From: Pantoea eucrina
GTDB taxonomy: Bacteria; Pseudomonadota; Gammaproteobacteria; Enterobacterales; Enterobacteriaceae
Direction of reading: 5' to 3'
Length of the DNA: 64,000 nt
Assembly (NCBI RefSeq): GCF_001691555.1
Contig: NZ_MAYN01000006.1
Span: 1 to 64,000 of the forward strand
Shown: piece after piece, positions 26,817-36,600 of the stretch
Numbering within the stretch: the stretch's first letter is position 1
Layout: every line of letters starts with the position of its first letter
Notes under the pieces: model-generated
Database searches by the model: none
Seen by the model: the letters and a program-made list of their open reading frames with translations, nothing else
Told to the model about the DNA's origin: nothing
Program-made: the position numbers and the translations under genes

Positions 26817-28228
26817 CGGTCATTACCGGTGAAACGGCTGACACGGACAGCATTTATCTTCCTGATTTCAGTTAGCGTACACTGTTATCAGCATTTGGTG
26901 AGGAAAATGCCGCCTCTGGCGGCGTCAGTCAGCTCAGTCTCCTCCGCTGCAACCGGCCTTGAGCCCGTCAGAGACATCTGGTACATCCCGGCACTCCAAG
27001 ATGATATTAAGCATCTGCAGGATATGGCCCACCGGCTTGTCTTCGAGGTCGCTGAGGCGATGGGCTGTGCGGACAACGTGCGGAAAGATAAACACTCTCA
27101 GTCAGCAGGCTTTGCCGCCTCCGAAACCAGTAGTGAATTTGTCCTCTTTCTGGCGGGTCTGTTCAGCTCCCTCCCAACAGACAATTCTATATGTTTATGT
27201 TCTGCCTAAATTTCTTCGGTACTCAGTCTCCGGAAACCGTCAAAAGCGTTCTGCAAATGCTGCGGAGCGGTAATACGCTGTGGCCTGGTGAAGATGAGTT
27301 CTAAGGCAGTCTTTGCTGGAACATCTGCGTGCCGGATGCCACAGGTATTGGGTGCTGAAGGAGATCGACAGGGTTACAGACGGTGAGGTTTTCAGTTAAC
27401 ACGGCCCTGCCTGTTTGTTAGACAGCCTTAAGCCGCTGCCTGACAAACAGGCAGGCTACAGGTGCGGGCGGCATAGAGCCGGCGATTATTTTGACTCATT
27501 CGAGCTGAGCCTTTTCAAGGCTATTTTATTGACAACACAAACGTGTTTTTGTATTTAAATAGTTGCCTGGTGTGATCTGTATACCCGTCCAATCATTCCT
27601 CTCACGCCGGGACAAAAGCCTTATCCGTACGGATAAGGCTTTTGTTATTTTTACGGTAGCTCCATTTACCCTGCATCTATACACATCACTGAAACGGCTC
27701 TGAATTTTATACAGAAGCCGTGTTTCTCTTCTGCGACCATTAGGCGTGATATTGACCGCCATACCCAGACTTCGCTCTCTGCGGTGGGCAATGGCCTCGC
27801 ATTTGGCATCTTCCGTAATCTGATCCATCACTGTCAGCCAGCGGCGTGCAGCGCGTCGCCTTAAGCCCCGTCATTCCAGTGGTTCTGCTGCAGTGTTTTT
27901 CGGTTCCATATGCCTCCATTGGCGTAACTCCTGCATCAACAGTGCAACCGATTCTTTTATAGAAGTAATCACGGTTCCTTATTTAACCCAGCGTGCATTC
28001 TCAGAAAATGGAGTTCCGTGTGTTAACAGGAGCCTATTGATGTGTATCCGTCGCTTTTTAATGCAATAAGCTGGTGCCCGTCTCGCCGTAGTGCATGCGT
28101 TTCTTCCAGAGGTCCATCTATTCATCGTGCCATCTTGCGAGGGGGTTGCGCAGAAATATTTTGCAGTGAGCTGCATCATATTAATATGTTATTACATACC
28201 AGTTTACCTGTCATTGTCGAATACTTAT
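26817..28228. other. Degraded region between umuC and nickel-transporter fragments
   Basis: I see no convincing gene in about 1.4 kb. Frames at 26829-27209 (plus) and 27526-27831 (minus) have no family resemblance. A 37-codon frame at 27191-27304 (plus, ending LWPGEDEF) reads like the tail of a real protein but has no ribosome site. The 34-bp palindrome at 27612-27645 is listed separately. The sequence is best read as eroded cargo of an old mobile element. Confidence 0.4.
27612..27645. repeat. 34-bp perfect palindrome
   Basis: acaaaagccttatccgt is followed directly by its exact reverse complement, ending at 27645. The flanks are not repeats and a T-rich stretch follows. It could act as a terminator in one direction, a replication- or recombination-related cruciform, or the joined ends of a lost insertion sequence. 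Confidence 0.75.
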
Positions 28229-28450
28229 ATGTTGACAACAGTGCTGGTTCTCGAAGCCGAGCACCTGACACTTACCTTGAATGGCAAAACGATTGTCCAC
28301 GCTCTCTCTTTTTCGTTGCTACGTGGCGAGCGCGTTTGCTTATTGGGCGCATCTGGCTGCTGTAAATCCTTAACCGTGCGCGCCATCACCGGTACGTTAC
28401 CGGCCCAAACCCGTATTGATGGTGCGGTTCACGTCACTACCCGCATTGGC
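28229..28450 (+). pseudogene. Nickel/peptide ABC transporter ATPase, N-terminal fragment
   Basis: About 70 codons from the ATG at 28229 match the start of NikD/DppD-type ATP-binding subunits: LEAEHLTLTLNGKTIVHALS, then a Walker A reading GASGCCKSLT with Cys where Gly/Ser is normal, and AITGTLPAQTRIDG. Similarity stops near 28450, before the Q-loop, signature and Walker B. It is directly followed by a fragment of the cognate permease, which normally precedes the ATPase gene. It is a non-functional, rearranged remnant. Confidence 0.7.
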
Positions 28451-28461
28451 TCGTCCACTAG

Positions 28462-28645
28462 TTAAGCATGCAATGCTGCGCGTGCCGGGTATTGCGTTGT
28501 CTTTATCAGCGTTGGGATTTTTGGGCCTGGCGCAGCACCGCCGTCACCGGAATGAGGCCGTTTGCTGGCGGAGGGGTTACCCTATACTGAACGCGCTTGG
28601 TGGGTAGTGTTCGCGCCGATCAGTGCGCTAATTTTTAGCTTATGC
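28462..28645 (+). pseudogene. Nickel/peptide ABC permease, C-terminal fragment
   Basis: AMLRVPGIALSLSALGFLGL, then after a one-base frameshift PPSPE-stop-GRLLAEGLPYTERAWWVVFAP, is the conserved C-terminal EAA-to-end region of NikC/DppC-type permeases. A TGG-to-TGA change interrupts PPSPEWGR. It lies after the ATPase fragment, although the permease gene usually comes first, so the operon has been scrambled as well as eroded. Confidence 0.75.
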
Positions 28646-28659
28646 TTTCCTGTATCAGT

Positions 28660-29030
28660 CCGCGCGGGCTGTCCTCAGACAGGTTGAAATTGCAGCCGAT
28701 ATAGGCCATCCGGTGCTAATAGCTGCTCCAAAATGGGTTAGTGCAGTACGAAGCATCCATATCATAATACGTCGCGGGCCCGGTCAGGCTGGCGGCTTCG
28801 TGAACGTGATCAATCAGCATGTTTATTATGTGAGCGCCCCTGTCTGCTCTGACGAACGAGTCGGCCAGTTGAGTAGGGCGGATGCGCAGAGTATTCATGG
28901 TGGACTAAGGCGTTGAGTGTCCCGTTCACTGCATCAGTTCGTACAGCGGCATGCCATGCGGTACGCTGGTCAGCGCGGTCACTGCTGAGGCACGCCCCCG
29001 GCTGCTGGTTGTCATTCCGCCGCTTGTGCA
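28660..29030 (-). pseudogene. Tyrosine recombinase fragment, homologous to 51281-53398
   Basis: The plus-strand sequence aligns closely with 51413-51785, in the C-terminal catalytic part of the 705-residue recombinase. Readable pieces include LRIRPTQLADSFV and AASLTGPATYYD, then YCTNPFWSS. Frameshifts and stops abound, and a few in-frame codons (for example before the Cys cluster) are altered. Similarity ends near 29030, just before the nas region. It marks a second, decayed element related to the one at 43480-54446. Confidence 0.85.
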
Positions 29031-29254
29031 GAACATAATTACATACGACTCTCAAAGGTGATTTACTCTCTTTCCGGAGAGCATGTTAACCCCCTGTATT
29101 AATTTCCAACCGCTGGGGTAGCTCACTTTTGCATCGTTGGTGACAGCAAAGACAGATGGGTTGATAACAAATAGTCTCGGAGAGAAAAGAGGTGATGAGA
29201 AAACGGCATGGCTTTTGCTTGACTCACTTTTTCGCATCAAAGGGTGAGGGAGCA

Positions 29255-30478
29255 ATGGATGACGCACTGAGTTGGTTACAGGCCTCAAGGCAAAGCGATA
29301 TTGCCAGCCTGCAACGCCTACGCCAGACCGGCAAACTCATTACCACCGTCAGCGAGCTGGTGCATCAGCTTCAGCGCGAGCGGGGGGCGAGCAATCTGTG
29401 GATATGTTCAGAAGGCAGGTTTTACGGCGAGCAGCGGCTCGCCAGTGAGCAGGATGTGACGCGCTGCCAACGGGATTTTTGCCAGGCCTTACCCAGGGTT
29501 GAAGCCCAGCCGGGATACAGCCGCTTCTGCAACCTGATCGCCGCCGCGCTGCAGGCCCTGGCCGGATTACCGGCGTTGCGCCAGCAGATTACGCAACAGC
29601 AGATCGCGCACGCGCAGGCCGTTGCGGCGTTCAGTACCATTATCCGTAGCTTACTGAACCTGGTCTTTGAGGCCGCCGACACCGCCAGCCATCCTGACAT
29701 TACCCGCGCGCTCATTGCGCTGTTCAGCTTTATGCAGGGCAAAGAGCTGACGGGACAGGAACGCGCCCTGGGAGCGGCCGGCTTTGCTGCCGGACAATTC
29801 AGCGCGGAGCAGCGCAGCGCCATGGTGGCCTTAATTGAAGCAGAGGAACAAAGCTTTTCGACCTTCCAGCAGTTTGCCGATGAGGCGGTTTTACACCACT
29901 GGCAGCCGCTGGCGCAGGCCAGTCGTGAAATTGAACGACTGCGACGCATTGCCTGTACCGACGGTCGGCGGGACGACAGTGGCGCGCTGCACTGGTTTTC
30001 GCTGCTGTCACAGCGCATCGACCAAATGAAATTGCTGGAGGATCGGCTGTCAGCCACGCTGATGTTGCGCTGCCGTGAGGCGATCGCACTGGCACAGCAT
30101 CAGGCAGCTGAACCTCTGCATGTGGCGCAGTCAGGCTGCGATTTTACTTTATATGTCTCCGGTGTGGACTGGCTGCCCACCGAGTCCGGTGCGCTGAACA
30201 GCGACGGGCTGGCACCCCAGCTAGGTCGTTCACTGCTGTCGTTGATCACGGAGCAGTCTCAGCGTTTACAGCATCAGGCCAATGAGCTGGCCACCCTGCG
30301 CGCCACGCTGGAAGAGCGGAAACTGCTCGACCAGGCCAAAACCTGGCTGATGCAGCAGCATGGGCTGAGTGAAGAGCACGCTTGGCAACGGCTGCGTAAA
30401 AGCGCGATGGATCAGAATAAACGGCTACCGGAAATCGCCCAGGCGATCGTCACGGTGGCAGCCACAATGAAGAGATAA
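29255..30478 (+). CDS. nasR: NasR nitrate/nitrite-responsive transcription antiterminator
   Basis: This 407-residue protein has an N-terminal NIT (nitrate/nitrite sensor) domain (about 30-300, with VHQLQRERGASNLWI near the start) and a C-terminal ANTAR RNA-binding domain (about 345-405, LEERKLLDQAKTWLMQQHGL and AWQRLRKSAMDQNKRL). When it senses nitrate or nitrite it binds the nasF leader RNA and prevents termination. The ATG at 29255 has gggtgaggga upstream; an in-frame ATG at 29192 lacks one. It is 262 bp upstream of nasF on the same strand, as in Klebsiella, and the cognate leader hairpins are present there. Confidence 0.93.
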   Translation: MDDALSWLQASRQSDIASLQRLRQTGKLITTVSELVHQLQRERGASNLWICSEGRFYGEQRLASEQDVTRCQRDFCQALPRVEAQPGYSRFCNLIAAALQALAGLPALRQQITQQQIAHAQAVAAFSTIIRSLLNLVFEAADTASHPDITRALIALFSFMQGKELTGQERALGAAGFAAGQFSAEQRSAMVALIEAEEQSFSTFQQFADEAVLHHWQPLAQASREIERLRRIACTDGRRDDSGALHWFSLLSQRIDQMKLLEDRLSATLMLRCREAIALAQHQAAEPLHVAQSGCDFTLYVSGVDWLPTESGALNSDGLAPQLGRSLLSLITEQSQRLQHQANELATLRATLEERKLLDQAKTWLMQQHGLSEEHAWQRLRKSAMDQNKRLPEIAQAIVTVAATMKR

Positions 30479-30595
30479 CTCTAAAGCGTTAGCTGCACAA
30501 TGCTTGTGCGTGGTCTGCGTCACAAACGTGCAAAATCGGTTAAGAAAGCAGCCCGGCGAAAGCCCTGATCGCCACGCGCAGGGCCGTTTCAAAGC

Positions 30596-30611
30596 TGGCA
30601 TGCAGTTTGCT
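30596..30611 (+). promoter_or_regulatory. Sigma-54 promoter of the nas operon
   Basis: tggcatgcagtttgct has the -24 GG and -12 GC exactly 10 bases apart and matches the sigma-54 consensus. Transcription would start near 30622. This fits nitrogen (NtrC) control of nitrate assimilation. Confidence 0.8.
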
Positions 30612-30636
30612 TTACCCTATTAAGTGTATGCATTTG

Positions 30637-30719
30637 CTTTGCCAACGGCGGTAAAGCGAGTGCTTTTGGATAAAGGCGTCCATCTCCCTGTGAAAGCAGT
30701 GGAGAGGACGCCTTTTTTT
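30637..30719 (+). promoter_or_regulatory. nasF leader: ANTAR hairpin and terminator
   Basis: ctttgcc-aacggc-ggtaaag (30637-30656) is a hairpin with a hexaloop having A at position 1 and G at position 4, the ANTAR target signature. It is followed by a long terminator hairpin (aaggcgtcc at 30673 with ggacgcctt at 30706-30714) and a T run. NasR binding would favour readthrough into nasF. Confidence 0.85.
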
Positions 30720-30740
30720 ATTTCCTGAGGGTGGCAAAAA

Positions 30741-32003
30741 ATGAGCAAATCGCCAGTTTCACTGTCTCGACGTCAACTGCTGTTATCCAGCGCCGCCGCT
30801 GGCGGGCTGTGGCTGTTGCCGGGATTGCGCAACGCCGTATGGGCGGCGGGTTCCGATGCGCCAGAAAAAGCCACCGTGCGGGTGGGATTTATTCCACTGA
30901 CCGACTGTGCGCCGGTCGTCATGGCCTCGGTGAAAGGCTTCGACAAAAAATATGGTCTGATGCTACAGCCCAGTAAAGAAGCCAGTTGGGCAGCCGTCCG
31001 CGACAAACTGATCTCCGGTGAGCTCGATGCGGCACACGTCCTGTACAGCATGATCTATGGCCTGCAACTGGGCGTTGCCGGCCCTCAGCATGCGATGGCG
31101 AACCTGATGACGCTCAATAACAATGGCCAGGCAATCTCCCTGTCGAGCCAGCTTAAAGCGCAAAAGGTCACCGATGCCGCCAGCCTGAAAAAGACCATCG
31201 ACAGCAAGGCCAAAGGCAGTCTCACCTTTGCGCATACCTTTCCGACCAGTACCCACGCGATGTGGCTCTACTACTGGCTGGCGAATGCCGGCATCAATCC
31301 ATTTGATGACGTGCGCACTGTCGTCGTACCGCCGCCGCAGATGGTGATGAATATGAAGATTGGCAATATGAGCGGCTTCTGCGTGGGCGAGCCGTGGAAT
31401 CAGCGCGCCATCAGTGATGATATTGGTTTTACCGTCGCTACCAGTCAGCAGATTTGGCCCGATCACCCCGAAAAAATTCTTGGCACCCGCGCCGCGTGGG
31501 TGAAAGAGAATCCCAATACGGCGCGCGCGCTGACGGCGGCTGTCCTGGAGGCGGCACGCTGGATCGATGCCTCCGATGATAACCGCCGCGAAACGGCGCA
31601 GGTGCTGGCCGGACGCGCCTGGATCAACACCAAACCTGAGATTCTGCAGGGTCGCATGCTCGGCCAGTACGAAAACGGGCTGGGACAGAAATGGCAGGAC
31701 CCGCATGCGATGCGCTTCTTCCATGACGGCAGCGTCAGTTTCCCGTATCTGTCCGATGGCATGTGGTTCCTCACCCAGCTGAAGCGCTGGGGAATGCTGA
31801 CCGAGGATCCGGACTATCTGGGCGTCGCAAAGCAGATCAACCGAATTGATATCTACAAACAGGCAGCGAGCGCCGTCGGCAACATCACGTTGCCCGGCAG
31901 TGAGATGCGCAGCAGCACCCTGATCGACGGCAAGGTGTGGGATGGCACGAATCCTGCCGTTTACGCCGCCAGCTTTGCCATTAACCACAAAGAGAGGTCG
32001 TGA
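30741..32003 (+). CDS. nasF: NasF nitrate ABC transporter substrate-binding protein
   Basis: A 420-residue periplasmic nitrate/nitrite-binding protein. It begins with a Tat-like signal (SLSRRQLLLSSAAAGG, then a hydrophobic stretch, with cleavage near AVWAAG). The mature part has the NrtA/NasF pattern VRVGFIPLTDCAPVVMASVKGF and SFPTSTHAMWLYYWL-like regions that form the nitrate pocket. It is the first gene of the operon after the antitermination leader and overlaps nasE. It delivers nitrate to the NasE/NasD importer. Confidence 0.92.
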   Translation: MSKSPVSLSRRQLLLSSAAAGGLWLLPGLRNAVWAAGSDAPEKATVRVGFIPLTDCAPVVMASVKGFDKKYGLMLQPSKEASWAAVRDKLISGELDAAHVLYSMIYGLQLGVAGPQHAMANLMTLNNNGQAISLSSQLKAQKVTDAASLKKTIDSKAKGSLTFAHTFPTSTHAMWLYYWLANAGINPFDDVRTVVVPPPQMVMNMKIGNMSGFCVGEPWNQRAISDDIGFTVATSQQIWPDHPEKILGTRAAWVKENPNTARALTAAVLEAARWIDASDDNRRETAQVLAGRAWINTKPEILQGRMLGQYENGLGQKWQDPHAMRFFHDGSVSFPYLSDGMWFLTQLKRWGMLTEDPDYLGVAKQINRIDIYKQAASAVGNITLPGSEMRSSTLIDGKVWDGTNPAVYAASFAINHKERS

Positions 32004-32875
32004 TGAAAAGCCAGACTCGCTCCCTGACGCAGCCTGAGACGCTGCCCACCCGGGCCACGGTGGTGCCCCTTCAGGTCACGCCAAAAAAGATGCGCTCGCC
32101 TGCGCGCCTGCGTCCGATTTTGCAGCGTGCCATTCCCGCGCTGTGCGGTGTGATGCTTCTGCTTCTGATCTGGCAGATCGCGGCCCTTTCCAGCAAAGGC
32201 TTTCCCGGCCCGTACGCCACCTGGGAAGCGGCGAAAATCCTGTTCGCCGATCCGTTATATAACAACGGCCCCAACGATCAGGGCATCGGCTGGAATGTGC
32301 TGGCCTCGCTGCAGCGCGTCGCTATCGGCTTTGGTCTGGCCGCGCTGGTAGGGATTCCCGCAGGCTTTCTGCTGGGGCGTTTTGCCTTTGTGGCACGCAT
32401 GTTCAATCCGGTTATCGCGCTACTGCGTCCGGTCAGCCCGCTAGCCTGGCTGCCTATCGGCCTGCTGCTGTTCCAGCGCGCCGAACCGGCCTCCAGCTGG
32501 ACCATTTTTATCTGTTCTATCTGGCCGATGATTATTAATACCGCAGAAGGTGTACAGCGCATTCCACAGGATTACCTCAATGTGGCGCGCGTGCTGCAAC
32601 TGTCGGAATGGACCATCCTGCGCCGCATCCTGTTTCCCGCCGTTCTGCCTGCGGTGCTGACCGGGGTCCGCCTGTCGATTGGTATCGCCTGGCTGGTGAT
32701 CGTGGCTGCCGAAATGCTGACGGGAGGCCTGGGGATCGGCTTCTGGATCTGGAACGAATGGAACAACCTCAATGTTGAAAACATCCTGATTGCCATTTTG
32801 CTGATTGGCGTCGTCGGCCTGCTACTGGAGCAGGGACTGATGCTGCTGGCGCGTCGCTTTAGCTGGGATAAATAA
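32003..32875 (+). CDS. nasE: NasE nitrate ABC transporter permease
   Basis: This 290-residue inner-membrane permease of the NrtB/TauC/SsuC type has about six helices. The C-terminal cytoplasmic loop with ARVLQLSEWTILRRILFPAVLPAVLTG is the EAA motif that contacts the NasD ATPase. The ATG at 32003 overlaps the nasF stop and has agagagg upstream. The N-terminal about 35 residues are a polar extension before the first helix. It forms the channel for nitrate entry. Confidence 0.92.
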   Translation: MKSQTRSLTQPETLPTRATVVPLQVTPKKMRSPARLRPILQRAIPALCGVMLLLLIWQIAALSSKGFPGPYATWEAAKILFADPLYNNGPNDQGIGWNVLASLQRVAIGFGLAALVGIPAGFLLGRFAFVARMFNPVIALLRPVSPLAWLPIGLLLFQRAEPASSWTIFICSIWPMIINTAEGVQRIPQDYLNVARVLQLSEWTILRRILFPAVLPAVLTGVRLSIGIAWLVIVAAEMLTGGLGIGFWIWNEWNNLNVENILIAILLIGVVGLLLEQGLMLLARRFSWDK

Positions 32876-32885
32876 GGGGAACACT

Positions 32886-33674
32886 ATGCAACCTATCATT
32901 CGTGTACAGCAGGTCAGCCAGCGTTTTACCACTTCCGGCGGCGATTTTCTGGCGCTCGATAATGTCAGCTTTGATATTCATCAGGGGGAAACCCTGAGCC
33001 TGATCGGCCACTCCGGCTGTGGTAAATCCACGCTGCTCAACCTGATAGCCGGTTTAACCCGACCTACCAGCGGCGTCCTGTTATGCGATAACCGCGAAGT
33101 CACCGGCCCCGGCCCTGAGCGCGCCGTTGTGTTTCAAAACCACTCGCTGTTGCCCTGGCTGACGGCGTATCAGAACGTTGAGCTGGCGGTGGAGCAGGTG
33201 TTTAAAGGCAAGATGAACAAGGCGGAAATGCGTGACTGGATCGAGCACAACCTGAACCAAGTGCAAATGAGTCATGCCATGCATAAACGCCCCAGCGAGA
33301 TCTCCGGCGGCATGAAGCAGCGTGTCGGTATCGCCCGCGCGCTGGCAATGAAACCTCGCGTGCTGCTGCTCGACGAACCCTTCGGTGCGCTGGATGCCTT
33401 AACGCGCGCGCATCTGCAGGACAGCGTCATGCGCATCCAGCAGGCGCTGAACACCACCATCGTCCTGATTACCCATGATGTGGATGAAGCCGTGTTGCTG
33501 TCCGATCGGGTACTGATGATGACCAACGGTCCGGCGGCGCAGGTGGGCGATATCCTGACGATCGACCTGGTCCGGCCGCGTTCACGCGTGGCGCTGGCGG
33601 ATGACGTGCGTTATCACCAGCTGCGCCAGAAAGTGCTGCATTTTCTCTACGAAAAACAGACTTCGGCGGCATAA
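32886..33674 (+). CDS. nasD: NasD nitrate ABC transporter ATP-binding protein
   Basis: This 262-residue ABC ATPase has Walker A GHSGCGKST (about 40-48), signature SGGMKQRVGIARAL, and Walker B VLLLDEPFGALDALTR, with a switch His in THDVDEA. It powers nitrate uptake with NasE and NasF. It starts 10 bases after nasE with aagggg upstream. Its length fits the short NrtD-type ATPase, without the NrtC-like C-terminal sensor domain. Confidence 0.93.
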   Translation: MQPIIRVQQVSQRFTTSGGDFLALDNVSFDIHQGETLSLIGHSGCGKSTLLNLIAGLTRPTSGVLLCDNREVTGPGPERAVVFQNHSLLPWLTAYQNVELAVEQVFKGKMNKAEMRDWIEHNLNQVQMSHAMHKRPSEISGGMKQRVGIARALAMKPRVLLLDEPFGALDALTRAHLQDSVMRIQQALNTTIVLITHDVDEAVLLSDRVLMMTNGPAAQVGDILTIDLVRPRSRVALADDVRYHQLRQKVLHFLYEKQTSAA

Positions 33675-33684
33675 GGACGACACC

Positions 33685-36600
33685 ATGAGACAACGGCTGC
33701 TGGTTGCGGGTAACGGGATGGCGGGCATGCACATGGTAGAAACTCTGTTGCAGCTGGCGCCGATGCGTTACGACATCACTGTGATTGGCCGTGAGCCGCA
33801 CGGCAACTATAACCGTGTGCTGTTGTCGCCGCTGCTGGCCGGAGAAACCACCGTTGAGCAAACGCTGATCCACGACCCTGACTGGTATCACCGTCACGGC
33901 ATAACATTGCGGGTGGGAGAGACGGTGGAACAGGTGAATATTGCTGAGCGGACCTTACGCACCGACCAGCGCCTGCTGCACTGGGACCGCCTGGTACTGG
34001 CGACCGGATCGCAGCCCTGCAGGCCGTCTGTTCCAGGCAGCGACCTGCCGCATGTCAGCACGTTTCGCACGCTGCAGGATGTGAACACTTTGCTGGCCGG
34101 GCACGGTCCGGTAGTGGTGGTCGGTGGGGGCTATCTGGGTATTGAAGCCGCCGCCGGACTTCAGGCGCAGGGACGTCAGGTCACGCTGATTCATCGTCAG
34201 TCACGTTTGCTGGACAGACAGCTGGATATCAGGGCAGGGGAATTACTGCTGGCTCAGCTCCGGGCGCGCGACATTCGCTGTGAACTGAATGCCAGCCTTG
34301 CGGCGGTCCGGACGGATAGCGTGATCCTCCATGATGGCCGTGCGCTGGCTGCGCAGCAGGTGGTGATGGCCATTGGTGTCCAGCCGGCGATCGCCCTGGC
34401 GCAGGCCGCCGGTATTCCCTGTCAGCGCGGCATTCTGGTGGATCGCCAGTTGCGCACTGCGCACGCCGGAATTTATGCCGTAGGCGAATGTTGTGAAATC
34501 AGCGGCGAGACCTTCGGTCTGGTCGCGCCCTGTCTGGCCCAGGCAAAGATTCTGGCGGCGCAACTGGCCGATCGGCCTCAGGGAGATTTCTACAGTGCGG
34601 CCACGGGCACCCGTCTCAAAGTCAGCGGCATTTCCCTGTTTAGCGCTGGTGACGTTCGCGAAGCCCCGTCTGTCACCAGTTTTGACCCGATCGCCGGGCA
34701 CTATCGCCGCCTGTTCCTCAAAGACGGCCGACTGAACGGCGTGCTGCTGTATGGCGACTGCCAGCAAAGTGGCGCGCTGCTGAACCAACTCCATAATGCC
34801 GGACCGGTTTCTGTGAATACGCTGTTCGGCCTTGATGAACCTGAAACGCAGCCGCTGGCTGCAGGAAACCCTGTGATGAGCCAAACGAAACCTGTATTAG
34901 CCGTGGTGGGTCACGGCATGGTCAGCCACCATTTTCTGGAGCAGCTGGTCGCCCGTAACCTGCATCAGCATTATCACATTGTGGTCTACGGCGAAGAGCG
35001 CTATCAGGCTTACGATCGGGTTCACCTTTCTGAGTATTTCACCGGTAAAACGGCAACAGAGTTGTCGCTGGTGAGCGAGGATTTTTTTACCCGGAACGCA
35101 ATTGAACTGCGCAGCGGTTGCCGGGTAGAGGCGATCGATCGCCAGCAGCGCAGCCTGCGTGACAGCGCGGGACGTGAGCTGGCCTGGGATAAGCTGGTGT
35201 TGGCCACCGGCTCCCGCGCCTTTGTACCACCGGTACCCGGCCATGACGCCGGGCGCTGCTTTGTCTACCGCACGCTGGACGATCTGGATGCCATCGCAGC
35301 TTGTGCCCGCCAGAGTCAGCGCGGCGTGGTGATCGGCGGCGGGCTGCTGGGGCTGGAAGCCGCCAATGCGCTGAAGCAGCTGGGGCTGGAGACGCACGTG
35401 GTTGAGTTTGCGCCGCGCCTGATGGCCGTGCAACTGGATGACGGCGGGGCGCTGATGCTGCGGCAAAAGATCGACTCGCTGGGCGTGACGGTGCATACCT
35501 CGAAGCAGACCGAACAGATTGCCACCCAGCCTGACGGCAGTCTGGTGCTGCACTTTGCCGATGGCGGCGAGCTGGCCACAGATCTGGTGCTGTTCTCTGC
35601 CGGTATCCGCCCGCGTGATGAGCTGGCCCGGAGCGTCGACATCAGCGTGGGGCCGCGCGGCGGCATTACCATCAATGATCAATGCCAGACGAGTGACAGC
35701 GACATTTATGCTATCGGCGAATGCGCGTTGTGGAACGGGCAGATTTTTGGCCTGGTAGCGCCTGGCTACCAGATGGCGCGTGTGCTGGCCGGGCATCTGG
35801 CGGCCGAACCGGCGCAGTTCACCGGTGCCGACATGAGCACTAAACTGAAGCTGCTGGGCGTAGAAGTCGCCTCCTTTGGCGATGCGCACGGCAAAACGCC
35901 GGGCAGCCTGAGCTACCACTGGGCCAACGGGCCAAAAGGCATTTACAAGAAGATCGTGGTTAGCGCCGACAATGCACGACTGCTGGGCGGCGTGCTGGTG
36001 GGAGACAGCAGCGACTATGCCACGCTCCTGCAAATGATGTTAAACGCCATGCCGCTGCCGACGGCAGCGGAAGCGCTGATTTTGCCTGCGTTGAATGGCG
36101 CGCCGGCCAAAGGGTTGGGCGTCGCTGCGCTGCCGGACAGTGCCCAGGTGTGTTCCTGCCATAACGTCAGTAAAGGCGATATCTGCCATGCAGTGCAGAG
36201 TGGCTGTGGCGATATGGCCAGTATAAAAAGCTGCACCAAAGCCGCAACAGGCTGTGGCGGCTGCGCCGCGCTGGTAAAACAGGTGATGGAGCTTCAGCTG
36301 GAAAACCTGGGCGTCGCTGTTAAAAAAGACATCTGTGAGCACTTCGCCTATTCTCGTCAGGAGCTGTATCACCTGATCCGTATTAATGGCATCAAAACCT
36401 TTGACGATCTGCTGGCCAGCCACGGACGGGGTTGTGGTTGCGAGGTATGCAAACCGCTGGTGGGGTCGCTACTGGCCTCGTGCTGGAACGATTACCTGCT
36501 GAAACCGGCACATTTACCGTTACAGGACACGAATGACCGTTACTTTGCCAATATCCAGAAAGATGGCACCTATTCGGTCGTACCGCGCGTGCCGGGGGGC

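Noticed and set aside
26829..27209. 126-codon open frame on the plus strand
   Set aside because: No ribosome site, no domain, and it starts in degraded umuC-flanking DNA. Kept only as part of the gap description.
29056..29254. A sigma-54 promoter upstream of nasR
   Set aside because: The candidate around 29115-29135 has a ttttgca-like -12 part but no GG exactly 10 bases upstream.
30963..31988. 341-codon open frame on the minus strand
   Set aside because: Antisense to nasF; no family resemblance and no promoter or ribosome site.
34897..36033. 378-codon open frame on the minus strand
   Set aside because: Antisense shadow of the fused nasC-nasB gene with His/Gln-rich, low-information sequence and no start context.
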